Of a stretch of 64,000 bases of DNA, positions 8,781-17,687 are shown one piece after another. The first letter of the stretch is position 1. Each line of letters starts with the position of its first letter. This DNA comes from DATBGO01 sp036558005 (lineage in GTDB: Bacteria; Actinomycetota; Actinomycetes; Streptosporangiales; Streptosporangiaceae): contig DATBGO010000237.1 of the NCBI GenBank assembly GCA_036558005.1, positions 1 to 64,000 on the forward strand, in the 5' to 3' direction. The notes under the pieces were generated by a model. It searched no databases, had not been told where the DNA came from, and saw nothing but the letters and a program-made list of their open reading frames with translations. Both the position numbers and the translations under genes were made by a program.

Positions 8781-9905
8781 TCAGGAGGCGGGCAGCTGTC
8801 CCAGGGTGATCTTCACCGTGGCGGTGCCGCCGCTCGCCCTGGTGATGCGCACCGACGCCTGCTGCCCGGGCCGCAGCTGGGCCAGGACAGCGGCCAGCGA
8901 CTCGGTGTCGCGGGTAGCCGTGCCGTTGACCGCGGTGATGACGTCGCCGGGCCGCAGCCCCGCCCTGGCCGCGGGGCCGCCGGAGGTCACCGTGACCACG
9001 CCGACGCCCGCAGGCTGGCCGTCCGGCCCAGTGATCGTCTGCACCCGCAGGCCCAGGGCGGCGCGATGGGAGTTCGTGACGCGGCCGGTCCTGATGATCT
9101 GCCCGGCGATATCGGTGACGATGCTGGACGGGATGGCGAAGCCGATCCCCGGGGCGGCACCGCCGAGTTGCTGGTCGGTGGCCGCCAGGGTGGGGATGCC
9201 GACGACCTGGTCGGCCAGGTTGACCAGGGCGCCGCCGCTGTTGCCCGGGTTGATCGGCGCCGAGGTCTGGATCGCGTCAGGCAGCGTCGCGCCGGGCGAT
9301 CCGCTCTCCTGCGGCTCGGACACGGTCCGCCCGACCGCCGAGACGATCCCGTCCGTCACGCTGCTCGACAGCCCCAGCGGGTTGCCCATCGCGAGCACGA
9401 TGTCACCAACCCGCAGCCCCGGCGAATTGGCGAAGTGCGCCGGGGTCAGCCGGGCCGACCCGGTGATCTTGATGACGGCCAGGTCGTCGGGCTGGTAGCT
9501 GCCGACCAGCCGGGCCTGCAGCGGTTCCGCCGAGCCCGCCTGGAACACCTGGAACGATCTCGCGCTGCCGACCACGTGGGCATTCGTCACGATGTGACCG
9601 CCGGTGTCGTAAACCACCCCGGAGCCCAGGCCGCTCGCCGTCTTGATCTCCACCACCGAGGGCAGCACCCGGCGGATCGCGCTGACGTAGGCCTGCTGCA
9701 GCGTCACCGGCGTGCCAGGAGCGCTGCCCGGCGTCGCGGCAGGCGTGGTCGCGGCTTGCCCGCTGGCCGATCCGCCGCTCGAGCAGCCCGCGCAGACGGC
9801 CAGCACTGCCGCCAGCGGCGCGGCCGCGGCCGCCGCGCGCAGGCCGGGCCCGCCGCGCCGCCGGCCAGGCGGCCGCCCGCGCTCCTCACCAGATCTGGCT
9901 CTCAC
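8781..9905 (-). CDS. HtrA/DegP-like serine protease lipoprotein with PDZ domain
   Basis: Trypsin-like S1C protease. After an Arg-rich N-terminus a hydrophobic stretch ends in a lipobox (LAVCAGC), so the protein is probably anchored outside the membrane. The catalytic triad is visible: His in TNAHVVG, Asp in DDLAVIK, Ser in NPGNSGGAL. The last 90 residues form a PDZ domain (GLRPGDVITAVNG). It should degrade or refold damaged extracytoplasmic proteins. The start is uncertain: I prefer a GTG giving VRARSGEERGR because it fits a signal peptide; an ATG 20 codons upstream is also open. The transcription unit appears monocistronic. Confidence 0.9.
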   Translation of the reverse strand: MRARSGEERGRPPGRRRGGPGLRAAAAAAPLAAVLAVCAGCSSGGSASGQAATTPAATPGSAPGTPVTLQQAYVSAIRRVLPSVVEIKTASGLGSGVVYDTGGHIVTNAHVVGSARSFQVFQAGSAEPLQARLVGSYQPDDLAVIKITGSARLTPAHFANSPGLRVGDIVLAMGNPLGLSSSVTDGIVSAVGRTVSEPQESGSPGATLPDAIQTSAPINPGNSGGALVNLADQVVGIPTLAATDQQLGGAAPGIGFAIPSSIVTDIAGQIIRTGRVTNSHRAALGLRVQTITGPDGQPAGVGVVTVTSGGPAARAGLRPGDVITAVNGTATRDTESLAAVLAQLRPGQQASVRITRASGGTATVKITLGQLPAS

Positions 9906-9994
9906 CTGCCCACCCCCGAAGCGTCCGGTGAGACTACTGTGGCCCGGCATCCCCCGGCCCGGCATCGCCCGACGAGGATGAGCCTGCCGCCCGG

Positions 9995-10894
9995 TCAGTA
10001 GTAGTAAGGGAAGTGAGTCCAGTCCGGCTGGCGTTTCTCCAGGAAGGCGTCCCGGCCCTCGACCGCCTCGTCGGTCATGTAGGCCAGCCGGGTGGCCTCG
10101 GTCGAGAACACCTGCTGGCCGACCAGCCCGTCATCGATGAGGTTGAACGCGAACTTCAGCATCCGCTGCGACGTCGGGCTCTTGGCGTTGATCTTCGCGG
10201 CCCAGTCCAGCGCGGTGCGCTCCAGGCCGGCGTGCGGGACCACCGCGTTGACCATGCCCATCCGGTGCGCCTGCGCCGCGTCGTAGGTCTCGCCGAGGAA
10301 GAAGATCTCCCGCGCGAACTTCTGGCCCACCTGGCGGGCCAGGTAGGCCGAGCCGAAACCGCCGTCGAAGCTGCCGACGTCGGCGTCGGTCTGCTTGAAC
10401 CGGGCGTGCTCCCTGCTGGCCAGGGTGAGGTCGCAGACGACGTGCAGGCTGTGCCCGCCGCCCGCCGCCCAGCCGGGCACCACGCAGATGACCACCTTGG
10501 GCATGAACCGGATCAGCCGGTGCACCTCCATGATGTGCAGCCGCCCGGCGCGCGCCGGGTCGATCCCCGTGGCGCTCTCGCCGCCGGCGTACCGGTACCC
10601 GTCGCGGCCCCGGATGCGCTGGTCACCGCCCGAGCAGAAGGCCCAGCCACCGTCCCTGGGCGAGGGGCCGTTGCCGGTCAAGAGCACGCAGCCCACGTCG
10701 GCGGACATCCGCGCGTGATCCAGCGCGAGATACAGCTCGTCCACGGTGTGCGGGCGGAACGCGTTCCTGACCTCGGGCCGGTCGAAGGCGATCCGGACCG
10801 TGCCCGAGTCGACGGCGCGGTGATAGGTGATGTCGGTGAACGAGAACGCCTCGACGCGCTGCCACCGGTCGGGTTCGAAGATCTCAGAGACCAT
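9995..10894 (-). CDS. menB: 1,4-dihydroxy-2-naphthoyl-CoA synthase
   Basis: Crotonase-fold enzyme of menaquinone synthesis that cyclises o-succinylbenzoyl-CoA. MenB marks are the N-terminal FTDITYH strand, AFCSGGDQRIRG, GWAAGGGHSLHVVCDLT for the oxyanion hole, the DADVGSFDGGFG loop and the C-terminal Tyr-rich tail that ends the protein. Length 299 aa is normal. The start MVSEIFEPDRW fits actinobacterial MenB. No other men genes are next to it. Menaquinone as the main quinone is expected for actinomycetes. Confidence 0.93.
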   Translation of the reverse strand: MVSEIFEPDRWQRVEAFSFTDITYHRAVDSGTVRIAFDRPEVRNAFRPHTVDELYLALDHARMSADVGCVLLTGNGPSPRDGGWAFCSGGDQRIRGRDGYRYAGGESATGIDPARAGRLHIMEVHRLIRFMPKVVICVVPGWAAGGGHSLHVVCDLTLASREHARFKQTDADVGSFDGGFGSAYLARQVGQKFAREIFFLGETYDAAQAHRMGMVNAVVPHAGLERTALDWAAKINAKSPTSQRMLKFAFNLIDDGLVGQQVFSTEATRLAYMTDEAVEGRDAFLEKRQPDWTHFPYYY

Positions 10895-10948
10895 GACCCT
10901 ATTCTGGTGCGCGGCCACCAGCGGGCGCGCTGCCAGGCGGGCCTGCGG

Positions 10949-11842
10949 CTAGCTGGCGAGGCCGGCCGTGATCCGGCGCAGCCTCGCCGGGCCGGCGATG
11001 GAGTCGATCTCGGCGATCTGGCCGGCCGCGACGGTGAAGCCGATCACGGTGACCGGCCGCCCGCGCCTGAGGATGATCACCCCGGCCGCCCCGTTCACCA
11101 GCGCGGGCCGCACGGACACGGCCGGAAGCAGCGAGGTGAGCCCGCTGAGTGCCTGGGTGGCGACGGCCCGCGCGCCGCGGATCTTCTTCGACCCGGCCGG
11201 CCCGGTCTCGCCCGCGTCGATCCGCAGCACCACGTCGGGGTCGAGCACCGCGACGAGCGCGTCGAGGTCGCCGCCGCGCGCCGCGGTGAAAAACGCGTCC
11301 ACCACCTGGCGCTGACGGGCCAGGTCGCGGTCAGGGACTGGCACCTGCGCGCCCCGGACCCGGCGGCGCGCCCGGCTGGCCAGCTGCCTGGCCGCGGCTG
11401 GGGTCCGGCCGAGCACCGGCGCGATCTGGCCGAACGGCAGCCCGAACGTGTCATGCAGCACGAACGCCAGCCGCTCGGCCGGGGTCAGGGTATCCAGCAC
11501 GACCAGCAGCGCGAGGCCGACCGAGTCGGCCAGCAGCGCCTCCTCCTCGGGCTGGAGGCTGGCGTCCGTGCTGACGACCGGGTCGGGCACCTGCGCCCCG
11601 AACGCGGCCTCCCGGCGCAGGTTGCGCGTGCGCAGCTGGTTCAGGCACACCCGGGCGACGATCGTGGTGAGCCAGCCGCCGAGGTTCTGCACCTCGTCGG
11701 TGCCTGCCTGGCTGAGCCGCAGCCAGGCGTCCTGGACCGCGTCATCGGCCTCGGCCAGCGAGCCCAGCATCCGGTAGGCGACCGCCCGCAGCCGGGCCCG
11801 GTGCTGCTCGAACAGGTCAGCCAGCCACTGGTCCTCGCTCAT
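10949..11842 (-). CDS. ECF RNA polymerase sigma factor with SnoaL-like C-terminal extension (SigJ/ECF41/ECF56-like)
   Basis: 297 residues. Residues 8-75 are sigma region 2 (YRMLGSLAEADDAVQDAWLR), about 105-165 region 4 (LTPAERLAFVLHD ... AARQLASRARRRV), then about 120 residues of a SnoaL/NTF2-like domain beginning VDAFFTAARGGDLDAL. In this group no anti-sigma factor is used; the C-terminal domain controls activity. ATG start with GAGGATG ribosome site. It is divergent from a nucleotide-sugar-epimerase-like gene: for ECF41 factors the known partner is a carboxymuconolactone decarboxylase, oxidoreductase or epimerase, so the neighbour is a good candidate target. Confidence 0.88.
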   Translation of the reverse strand: MSEDQWLADLFEQHRARLRAVAYRMLGSLAEADDAVQDAWLRLSQAGTDEVQNLGGWLTTIVARVCLNQLRTRNLRREAAFGAQVPDPVVSTDASLQPEEEALLADSVGLALLVVLDTLTPAERLAFVLHDTFGLPFGQIAPVLGRTPAAARQLASRARRRVRGAQVPVPDRDLARQRQVVDAFFTAARGGDLDALVAVLDPDVVLRIDAGETGPAGSKKIRGARAVATQALSGLTSLLPAVSVRPALVNGAAGVIILRRGRPVTVIGFTVAAGQIAEIDSIAGPARLRRITAGLAS

Positions 11843-11866
11843 CGGTCACATCCTCGCCTCGCCCGG

Positions 11867-11906
11867 TGTCAACCCGTGTGACCCGCCGAGGACGGCGGGT
11901 GTGACA
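11867..11906. promoter_or_regulatory. Divergent promoter region with repeated GTGTGAC boxes
   Basis: Two GTGTGAC boxes start 23 bases apart and flank a CCGCCG/CGGCGG inverted repeat. Read on the minus strand one is TGTCACA followed, 16 bases later, by GGTC. The published ECF41 promoter is TGTCACA-N16-CGTC, so this is a 3-of-4 match in the -10 part and lies 38 bases before the sigma gene start, which would fit autoregulation. The assignment is an inference. Confidence 0.4.
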
Positions 11907-11947
11907 GGAAGGCACGCCGGAATTCCCGGCAGCGAACGGAGAACACG

Positions 11948-12895
11948 ATGCGAGTTTTCGTCGCGGGGGCGAGCGGCGCGATCGGCACCCGGCTCGTTCC
12001 CCAGCTCATCGAGCAAGGTCACGAGGTGACCGGCAGCTTCAGGTCGGCCGGGAACGCCGAGCGGGTCAGGGCGCTCGGGGCCCGGCCGGCCGAACTGGAC
12101 CTGCTCGACCCGCGCGCCGTGCGCGAGGCCGTCATCGCGGCCGCGCCCGAGGCGATCATCCATGAGGTCACCGCGCTGGCCAACGTCCGGTTCTCCCGGA
12201 GCCTGGACCGGAGCTTCGCGCTGACGAACCGGCTGCGGACCGAGGGCACCGACGCCCTGCTGGCCGCCGCGCGGGAAGCGGGCGTGCGCCGGTTCGTCGC
12301 CCAGAGCTTCGCCAGCTACCGCTACGCCCGCGAGGGCGGGCCGGTCAAGACCGAGGATGATCCGCTCGACCCGGACCCGCCTGCGATGGCAGCCCATACC
12401 ACCGCGGCTATGCGTTATCTCGACCAGGCGGTCACCGGCGCCGGCGGGATCGCGCTGCGCTACGGCGGCTTCTACGGCGCCGCCGGTGACGGGCTGATCG
12501 GGCCGGTGCGAAAGCGGCAGTTCCCGCTGATCGGTGACGGCGGCGGCATCTCGTCGTTCGTCCACCTCGACGACGCCGCCGCCGCGACCGTGCTCGCGCT
12601 CGGGCGCGACGGCCCGGCGGTCTACAACATCGTGGACGACGACCCGGCGCCGATGCGGGACTGGCTGCCGGCGCTCGCCAGCGCGCTCGGCGCCAGGCCG
12701 CCGCGCCGCGTCCCGCGCTGGCTCGCGCGGCTGATCGCGGGCACCGGCATGGTGACGATGGCAGCGCAGTCCCGTGGCGCGTCGAACGCCAGGGCCAAGG
12801 CCGAGCTCGGCTGGACGCTGCGCTATCCCAGCTGGCGGCAGGGTTTCCCGGCCGCCTACGGCGCGCAGGCGGCGCGGCTGGTCAGGCCATCGTGA
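11948..12895 (+). CDS. NAD(P)-dependent epimerase/dehydratase-family protein (likely ECF partner)
   Basis: 315 residues of the extended short-chain dehydrogenase type. The nucleotide-binding GASGAIGTRLV is at residues 8-18. The usual YxxxK is not clear: the corresponding part reads SYRYAREGG, so the enzyme may be atypical. It closely follows the divergent sigma gene (105 bases) and probably depends on it. ATG start; AACGGAGAACACG precedes it. It ends 14 bases inside the convergent dioxygenase gene. The substrate is not deducible. Confidence 0.85.
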   Translation: MRVFVAGASGAIGTRLVPQLIEQGHEVTGSFRSAGNAERVRALGARPAELDLLDPRAVREAVIAAAPEAIIHEVTALANVRFSRSLDRSFALTNRLRTEGTDALLAAAREAGVRRFVAQSFASYRYAREGGPVKTEDDPLDPDPPAMAAHTTAAMRYLDQAVTGAGGIALRYGGFYGAAGDGLIGPVRKRQFPLIGDGGGISSFVHLDDAAAATVLALGRDGPAVYNIVDDDPAPMRDWLPALASALGARPPRRVPRWLARLIAGTGMVTMAAQSRGASNARAKAELGWTLRYPSWRQGFPAAYGAQAARLVRPS

Positions 12896-13847
12896 TCGCG
12901 TCGAGGCGCTCCTTGAGGAACTGGGCGCAGACCACGGGCCGGTAGTCATTCGGCCTGCCGACCGGCGGCCGGAGCGACTCGATCACCGCGTCGTGGTCGG
13001 CCTCGTAGAAGTAGACCAGCGAGACGAGGTCCTCGTCCGGCGCCTCGGCCTGCGGCGGGAGCACCCGGTGCCGGTTGGACTTCCACCGGCCGCCGGTCCA
13101 GCGGGCCAGCAGGTCACCGGTGTTGATGGTGAACGCGCCCGGCTGGTACGGCGCGTCCTGCCAGCCGTCCTCCCCGGTCCACACCTGCAGGCCGCCCTTG
13201 CCGGGCTCGCGGTCAAGGACGGTGACCGTGCCGAAGTCGGTGTGCGGGCCGATCCGGAACTGGCCTGGCTCCGGCGCCCCGGCGACCGCGACGGGCGGGT
13301 ACCAGTTCACGTTCATGGTGTGGGTCGCGTGCCCGGTGTGCCGGGTGAAGAAGTCGCGTTCCAGCCCGAGCGCGGCCGCGCACAGCACGAGCAGCTCATC
13401 CGCGAGCGCGCGCATCCGGGCCAGGTAGCTGACGACCGCGGGCCGCAGCGCCGGGACCTCGGCCGGGTACACGTTCTGCTGGAACCAGTAGCCGTCGACG
13501 TCCGGGTCGCCGGTCGGCTGGTCGGCGCCGACCGCGAACGACTCCTTCAGGTCCGGCGGTGTCTGGGTGCCCTCGGCGTAGCCGTTCGCCTCGACCCCCG
13601 GCGGCAGCCAGCCCCGGCCGCCGACGGTGACCGCGTACCGCTGCTTCACCGCGGCAGGCAGCGCGAAGAACGCCCGCGCCTGCGCGCGCACGTCCGCGCG
13701 CAGCCCGTCCGGCACGCCGTGCCCGGTGATCAGGAAGAACCCGACGTCCTGCAGGGCCTGGTCGACCTGGGCGGCGACGCCGGCCCGGGCGGCCGGGTCC
13801 CGGTCGCGCCACGGGGCCAGGTCGATGACGGGAACAGACGATGGCAT
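12882..13847 (-). CDS. 2-oxoglutarate/Fe(II)-dependent oxygenase, isopenicillin N synthase family
   Basis: 321 residues. The non-haem iron ligands are seen in GPHTDFG (His-x-Asp) and in SNRHRV (second His); the Arg-x-Ser-type co-substrate site is near VSLVYFYEADHD. The N-terminal VPVIDLAPW strand and GFFLITGHGVP are typical. Start chosen at the ATG preceded by TGGAGCGGG; an in-frame ATG 17 codons upstream lacks a ribosome site. Actinobacterial members oxidise amino acids, gibberellin-like compounds or antibiotics; the substrate is unknown and the gene stands alone. Confidence 0.87.
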   Translation of the reverse strand: MPSSVPVIDLAPWRDRDPAARAGVAAQVDQALQDVGFFLITGHGVPDGLRADVRAQARAFFALPAAVKQRYAVTVGGRGWLPPGVEANGYAEGTQTPPDLKESFAVGADQPTGDPDVDGYWFQQNVYPAEVPALRPAVVSYLARMRALADELLVLCAAALGLERDFFTRHTGHATHTMNVNWYPPVAVAGAPEPGQFRIGPHTDFGTVTVLDREPGKGGLQVWTGEDGWQDAPYQPGAFTINTGDLLARWTGGRWKSNRHRVLPPQAEAPDEDLVSLVYFYEADHDAVIESLRPPVGRPNDYRPVVCAQFLKERLDAITMA

Positions 13848-13935
13848 GACCCGCTCCAGGTGTCCTCGCAAGTCCGCGGGCAGGGGCAATGCGGTCATGG
13901 TACGTCGGCGGCGGCGCGCGGCGCGGCGGCCGGGG

Positions 13936-14823
13936 TTACTTAATCGAGCCGGCCGTGAGGCCGCTGACGACCCGGCGCTCGATCAGGGCGAAGAGGATGA
14001 GCACCGGGATGGTGGCCACCACCGAGGCGCCGAACAGGTGCTGCCAGTCCACCGTGTACTGGCCGATGAACGAGTCCAGCCGCACGGTGAGCGGCATCAC
14101 CGCCGAGCCGGTGGTGAGGGTGAGCGCGACGATGAACTCGTTCCAGGCCGCGATGAACGTGAAGATCAGCGCCGTGACCAGGCCGGGAGCGGCAAGCGGC
14201 AGGGTGACGCGGAACATCGCGCTGAGCCGGCTGCTGCCGTCGACCAGTGCCGCCTCTTCCAGCTCGACCGGGATCGACCCGACGTAGGCGTTGACGATCC
14301 AGACCGCGAACGCCAGGTTGAAGCCGGAGTTGACCAGGATCAGCGACCACACCGTGTTGACCAGGTGGAAGCTGAGGAACTCCTTGTAGATGCCGACGAT
14401 CAGCGCGGTCGGCTGCAGCATCTGCGTGACCAGCACCAGCAGCAGGAACAGGCCGCGGCCGCGGAACCGGTGCCGCGCGGTGTAGTACGCGGCCGGGATG
14501 GCGACCAGCAGCACCACGACGGTGGCCCCGGCCGCCACTTCCAGGCTGATCCGCAGGCTGGAGGTGATCCCGTAGCCGGTTCCCCACATCCCGGTCAGGT
14601 TCGACCAGGCGAAATGATGCGGCAGGTAATTGCGTTCCAGCAGCTCATTTGATGGCCGGAGGGCGGTGATCACCATCTCGGCGTAGGGCAGCAGGAAGAT
14701 CACCGCGATCAGGTAGGCGGCCGCTGCGATGATCACCGTCTTGACCGGTGGCAGGCGGCGCGGGGCGCGGGCGGCGCGGGGGCGGGCGGTGGCCGGCCGG
14801 GCGGCCGCGGTCTGCGCGGCCAT
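13936..14823 (-). CDS. Carbohydrate ABC transporter permease (MalG type)
   Basis: 295 residues with six predicted membrane helices and the MalG-type EAA loop (EEAALVDGSSRLSAMFRVTLP) that docks to the ATPase. The start overlaps the stop of the other permease (TGATG) and has an AGGAGG seven bases upstream, so translation is coupled. With the preceding permease and binding protein it forms a CUT1 sugar importer. No ATPase gene is in the cluster; in actinomycetes a shared MsiK-type ATPase usually serves such systems. Confidence 0.92.
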   Translation of the reverse strand: MAAQTAAARPATARPRAARAPRRLPPVKTVIIAAAAYLIAVIFLLPYAEMVITALRPSNELLERNYLPHHFAWSNLTGMWGTGYGITSSLRISLEVAAGATVVVLLVAIPAAYYTARHRFRGRGLFLLLVLVTQMLQPTALIVGIYKEFLSFHLVNTVWSLILVNSGFNLAFAVWIVNAYVGSIPVELEEAALVDGSSRLSAMFRVTLPLAAPGLVTALIFTFIAAWNEFIVALTLTTGSAVMPLTVRLDSFIGQYTVDWQHLFGASVVATIPVLILFALIERRVVSGLTAGSIK

Positions 14824-15788
14824 CAGCGGGCCTCCTGCCGGTTCCACCGGCTGACCTTCAGGAAGAACAGCACGACGACGATGATCAGGGTGAAGTTGAC
14901 GATGGACATCGCCGCGGCCTCGCCGATGAAGCTCTCCTTCAGGTTGTACATGAACACGGTCGTGGTGTTGGTCTCATAGCCTGGCCCGCCGCGGGTCATC
15001 TCCCAGATGATCGGGAACGAGTTGAAGACGTTCATGACATTGATCAGCAACGCGACCAGGAAGGCCGGGCGCAGCAGCGGCAGCGTGATCGACCGGTAGC
15101 TGGCCCGCCGGGACGCGCCGTCGACCCTGGCGGCCTCGAAGAGCTCACCGGGAATCGCCTGCAGGCCCGCGAGCAGGGTGTAGGTCGTGAACGGCAGCGA
15201 GACGAACACCGCCACGCCGGTCATCCAGGCCATCGCGCTGTCGGGCCGGCCCAGCCAGGACGACTGGTTGGAGTTGAACTGCACCAGGCCCAGCTGGTGC
15301 AGGAAGACGTTGATCACGCCGTTGTCGGGGAGCAGCATCCAGCGGAAGATCAGCGCGGTCATCATCACCGACGCGGCCCACGGCGCGATCAGCGCCCACC
15401 GGGCCACCCGGCGGCCGGGGAAGCGCTGGTTGAACAGCTGGGCCAGGGCGAGCGATACCAGCATGGTGATCCCCACCACCGCGGCCACCCAGACCACCGT
15501 GCGGATCAGGATGCCGGGCAGGCTGGGGTTGTGGAACAAGGTGGTGTAGTTCCTGGCCCCGGCCGAGCCGATGGTGACGCCGATCGGCGTGATGTCCTGC
15601 ATGGACGTCTGGACCATGGTCACGATCGGCCAGAGCACCACCACCGCGATCAGGATGATGCACGGCGCGATCCACGGCAGCGGGCCCAGCCGGCGCCAGC
15701 CGCGGCCGGGCGCCCTGGGCGGGCGCGCCGCGGCGGCCTGGACGATCTGCGGGCCGGCCGCCTGCTCAATGGCGGTGCTGTCGGACAT
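14823..15788 (-). CDS. Carbohydrate ABC transporter permease (MalF type)
   Basis: 321 residues, six membrane helices after a Pro/Ala-rich cytoplasmic N-terminus. The EAA loop is FEAARVDGASRRASYRSITL. It lies 76 bases after the binding-protein gene and is coupled to the second permease by a one-base overlap. ATG start. The substrate is presumably an oligosaccharide but the sequence gives no direct proof. Confidence 0.92.
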   Translation of the reverse strand: MSDSTAIEQAAGPQIVQAAAARPPRAPGRGWRRLGPLPWIAPCIILIAVVVLWPIVTMVQTSMQDITPIGVTIGSAGARNYTTLFHNPSLPGILIRTVVWVAAVVGITMLVSLALAQLFNQRFPGRRVARWALIAPWAASVMMTALIFRWMLLPDNGVINVFLHQLGLVQFNSNQSSWLGRPDSAMAWMTGVAVFVSLPFTTYTLLAGLQAIPGELFEAARVDGASRRASYRSITLPLLRPAFLVALLINVMNVFNSFPIIWEMTRGGPGYETNTTTVFMYNLKESFIGEAAAMSIVNFTLIIVVVLFFLKVSRWNRQEAR

Positions 15789-15864
15789 GCTGGCTCCCGG
15801 AAGGCGGTGGCAGGCCGCGGTCCCGGCACCGGGTCAGCCCCGGTGCCGGGACCGCGGCGGCGCG

Positions 15865-17127
15865 TCAGCTGCCGCTGGTCGCGGTCTGCTGGATCGCGTT
15901 GAGGATTTGCTGCGGGTTACCGGTAATGGCCTGGCCGAGCGTGGTCTTGATCTGGTTCTCCACCGTGGTCCAGTTCGTGAGGGACGGGTAGTTCACCGAA
16001 TCGGGGATGTTCTTGAAGAACGCCGCGAACGTCTGGTTGCCCGACATCGCGGTGGCCGCGCTCTGGGTGGCCGGGAGCAGCCCGTACTCGCTGGCGAACT
16101 GCAGCTGGTACTTGTCCTGGTAGGCGAAATCGAGGAACTTCCTGATCGCGGCCTGGTGGCCGCCGGTGTTGAAGGCCACGACGTCGTCGTGCACGCCCAG
16201 GGTGGAGCCCAGCGGGCCGGTCCGGCCGGGGAAGTTCGCGGTTGAGTAGTCCGCGGCCGACAGCACCTTGGCCTGGCCGATGATCGGGATCAGGGCCGGC
16301 TGGCCGCCGACCATGCCGATCTTCCCCTGGGCGAACTGGGCCCAGACGTCCTTCCGGTCGGTGGTGCCCGGGCTGGGCTGGGTGACACCGGCCTGCACCA
16401 GCTGGCTCAGGAACTGCAGCGTCTGCATGTTCGCCTTGCTGTTGATCGCGTAGCTGCCGCTGGCGTTCAGGTAGCCGCCGCCGTTGCCCAGGAACCACAT
16501 CAGCGCCTCGGCCTGGGCCTCCTCGCTGCCCAGCGGCAGCCCGTAACCGATGAACCCCTTGCTCTTGATCTTGGCGGCGTCGGCCTGCAGTTGCGACCAG
16601 GTGGTGGGCGGCGAGGAGATGCCGGCCTTCGCGAAGATCTTCTTGTTGTAGTAGAGCGCCCGGGTGCTGGTGGTGAACGGGATGCCGTACGGCGTGCCCT
16701 GGTAGTCGGTGTCCTTGAGGAACTTCGGCATGATGTTGGCCAGCGCGCCCGGCGACAGCACCTGGCTCGACTTGTAGAGCAGGTGGCTCTGCGCGAACTG
16801 CGGCGCGGTGTCGCCCTCCAGGATGTCGGGGAACTGCTTGTTCTGGACGAGCGTCTGGACCTTGGCGGGGAAGTCGGTCCAGTCCACCGTCTGGACGTTG
16901 ACGGTGATGCTCGGGTTGGCCCGGTGGAAGGCGGCCGCGATCGCGTCCCAGTACTTCGTGGTGCTGTTCGCCGGGCCGGTCCCGTAGTCGGCGCCGAACA
17001 GGGTCAGCGTCGTCGAGCCGCCTGAGCTGCCCGAGCTGCCCGAACTACCACCCGATGATCCGCAGCCTGCAACGGCTATTAACGCTGCCCCCGCGATCGC
17101 GAGGCCTGATACCAGCCGTCCTTTCAT
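15865..17127 (-). CDS. Sugar ABC transporter substrate-binding lipoprotein (family 1)
   Basis: 420 residues. The N-terminus is a lipoprotein signal with lipobox ending at Cys22 (VAGC), followed by a Gly/Ser-rich linker, then the family 1 solute-binding fold. ATG start with AGGAGAT three bases upstream. First gene of the three-gene importer operon. Ligand-contact residues such as the LFGADYGTGP and VDWTDFPAK segments resemble binding proteins for di- or oligosaccharides. Confidence 0.92.
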   Translation of the reverse strand: MKGRLVSGLAIAGAALIAVAGCGSSGGSSGSSGSSGGSTTLTLFGADYGTGPANSTTKYWDAIAAAFHRANPSITVNVQTVDWTDFPAKVQTLVQNKQFPDILEGDTAPQFAQSHLLYKSSQVLSPGALANIMPKFLKDTDYQGTPYGIPFTTSTRALYYNKKIFAKAGISSPPTTWSQLQADAAKIKSKGFIGYGLPLGSEEAQAEALMWFLGNGGGYLNASGSYAINSKANMQTLQFLSQLVQAGVTQPSPGTTDRKDVWAQFAQGKIGMVGGQPALIPIIGQAKVLSAADYSTANFPGRTGPLGSTLGVHDDVVAFNTGGHQAAIRKFLDFAYQDKYQLQFASEYGLLPATQSAATAMSGNQTFAAFFKNIPDSVNYPSLTNWTTVENQIKTTLGQAITGNPQQILNAIQQTATSGS

Positions 17128-17299
17128 CTGATCTCCTCTGCTCGACCACGGCCAGCCGCCGCCTTCATCCGGCCGGCCGCGGTGGATGCACGCCCTGCCG
17201 TAGCAGGCCGCCGGGCCTGGAGGATCGTCGCAGGGCCAGCGTGGCGGCAGTGGGCGGGCGGGTCGCCCTGGCGCTCGGCTTGTGCTCCATCTGGGGCAA

Positions 17300-17317
17300 T
17301 AGTAAACAGGCTTACCA
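17300..17317. promoter_or_regulatory. Possible operator/promoter of the sugar importer
   Basis: The 250-base gap upstream of the binding-protein gene holds TAGTAAACA/GGCTTACCA, an imperfect dyad (6 of 9 pairs) of the size bound by LacI or ROK repressors. The minus-strand TTTACTATT inside it could serve as -10. No regulator gene is next to the importer. Nothing else was seen in the gap. Confidence 0.3.
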
Positions 17318-17378
17318 GATCTCGCTCGCTTGCCCGCGGTTGACGGCCGGACGCCGGCCCGCTGCCAGTGGCTCCGCG

Positions 17379-17687
17379 CTAACCGCGAGTAGCGGAGTCG
17401 AGCAGCTGCCGCAGCACGGTCGTGTAGCCATCCAGCGCAGCCCGGCCGGCGTGGGTGAGCGCGACGGAGGTGCGGGCGGTGACGCCGCTGCCGTTCTTGT
17501 GCGTGCTGACGTAGCCGGCGTCCTCGAGCTTGCGCAGGTGGGTGATCAGGTTGCCCGGGGTCAGCCCGATCACGTCCTGGAGCCGGGTGAAGGACATGTC
17601 GTCGCCGCTGGACAGCGCCGCCAGCGTCACCACGATGCGCAGCCGGGCCGGGGTGTGGATCACCGGGTCGAGCTCTGCCTCGTTCAT
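17379..17687 (-). CDS. Winged-helix transcriptional regulator (ArsR/MarR-like, HTH_34 type)
   Basis: 102-residue single-domain regulator: HTPARLRIVVTLAALSSGDD, recognition region LTPGNLITHLRKLEDAGYV, then a wing and a C-terminal dimer helix. The start overlaps the stop of the upstream membrane-protein gene (ATGA), so both come from one mRNA. The pair membrane protein plus small regulator is common in actinomycetes. It is the natural candidate to bind the double palindrome in front of the operon and repress it. Confidence 0.88.
   Translation of the reverse strand: MNEAELDPVIHTPARLRIVVTLAALSSGDDMSFTRLQDVIGLTPGNLITHLRKLEDAGYVSTHKNGSGVTARTSVALTHAGRAALDGYTTVLRQLLDSATRG

Noticed and set aside
13936..17127. 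A complete sugar ABC transporter including ATPase
   Set aside because: No Walker-type ATPase gene is present near the permeases or binding protein; a shared ATPase must be assumed.
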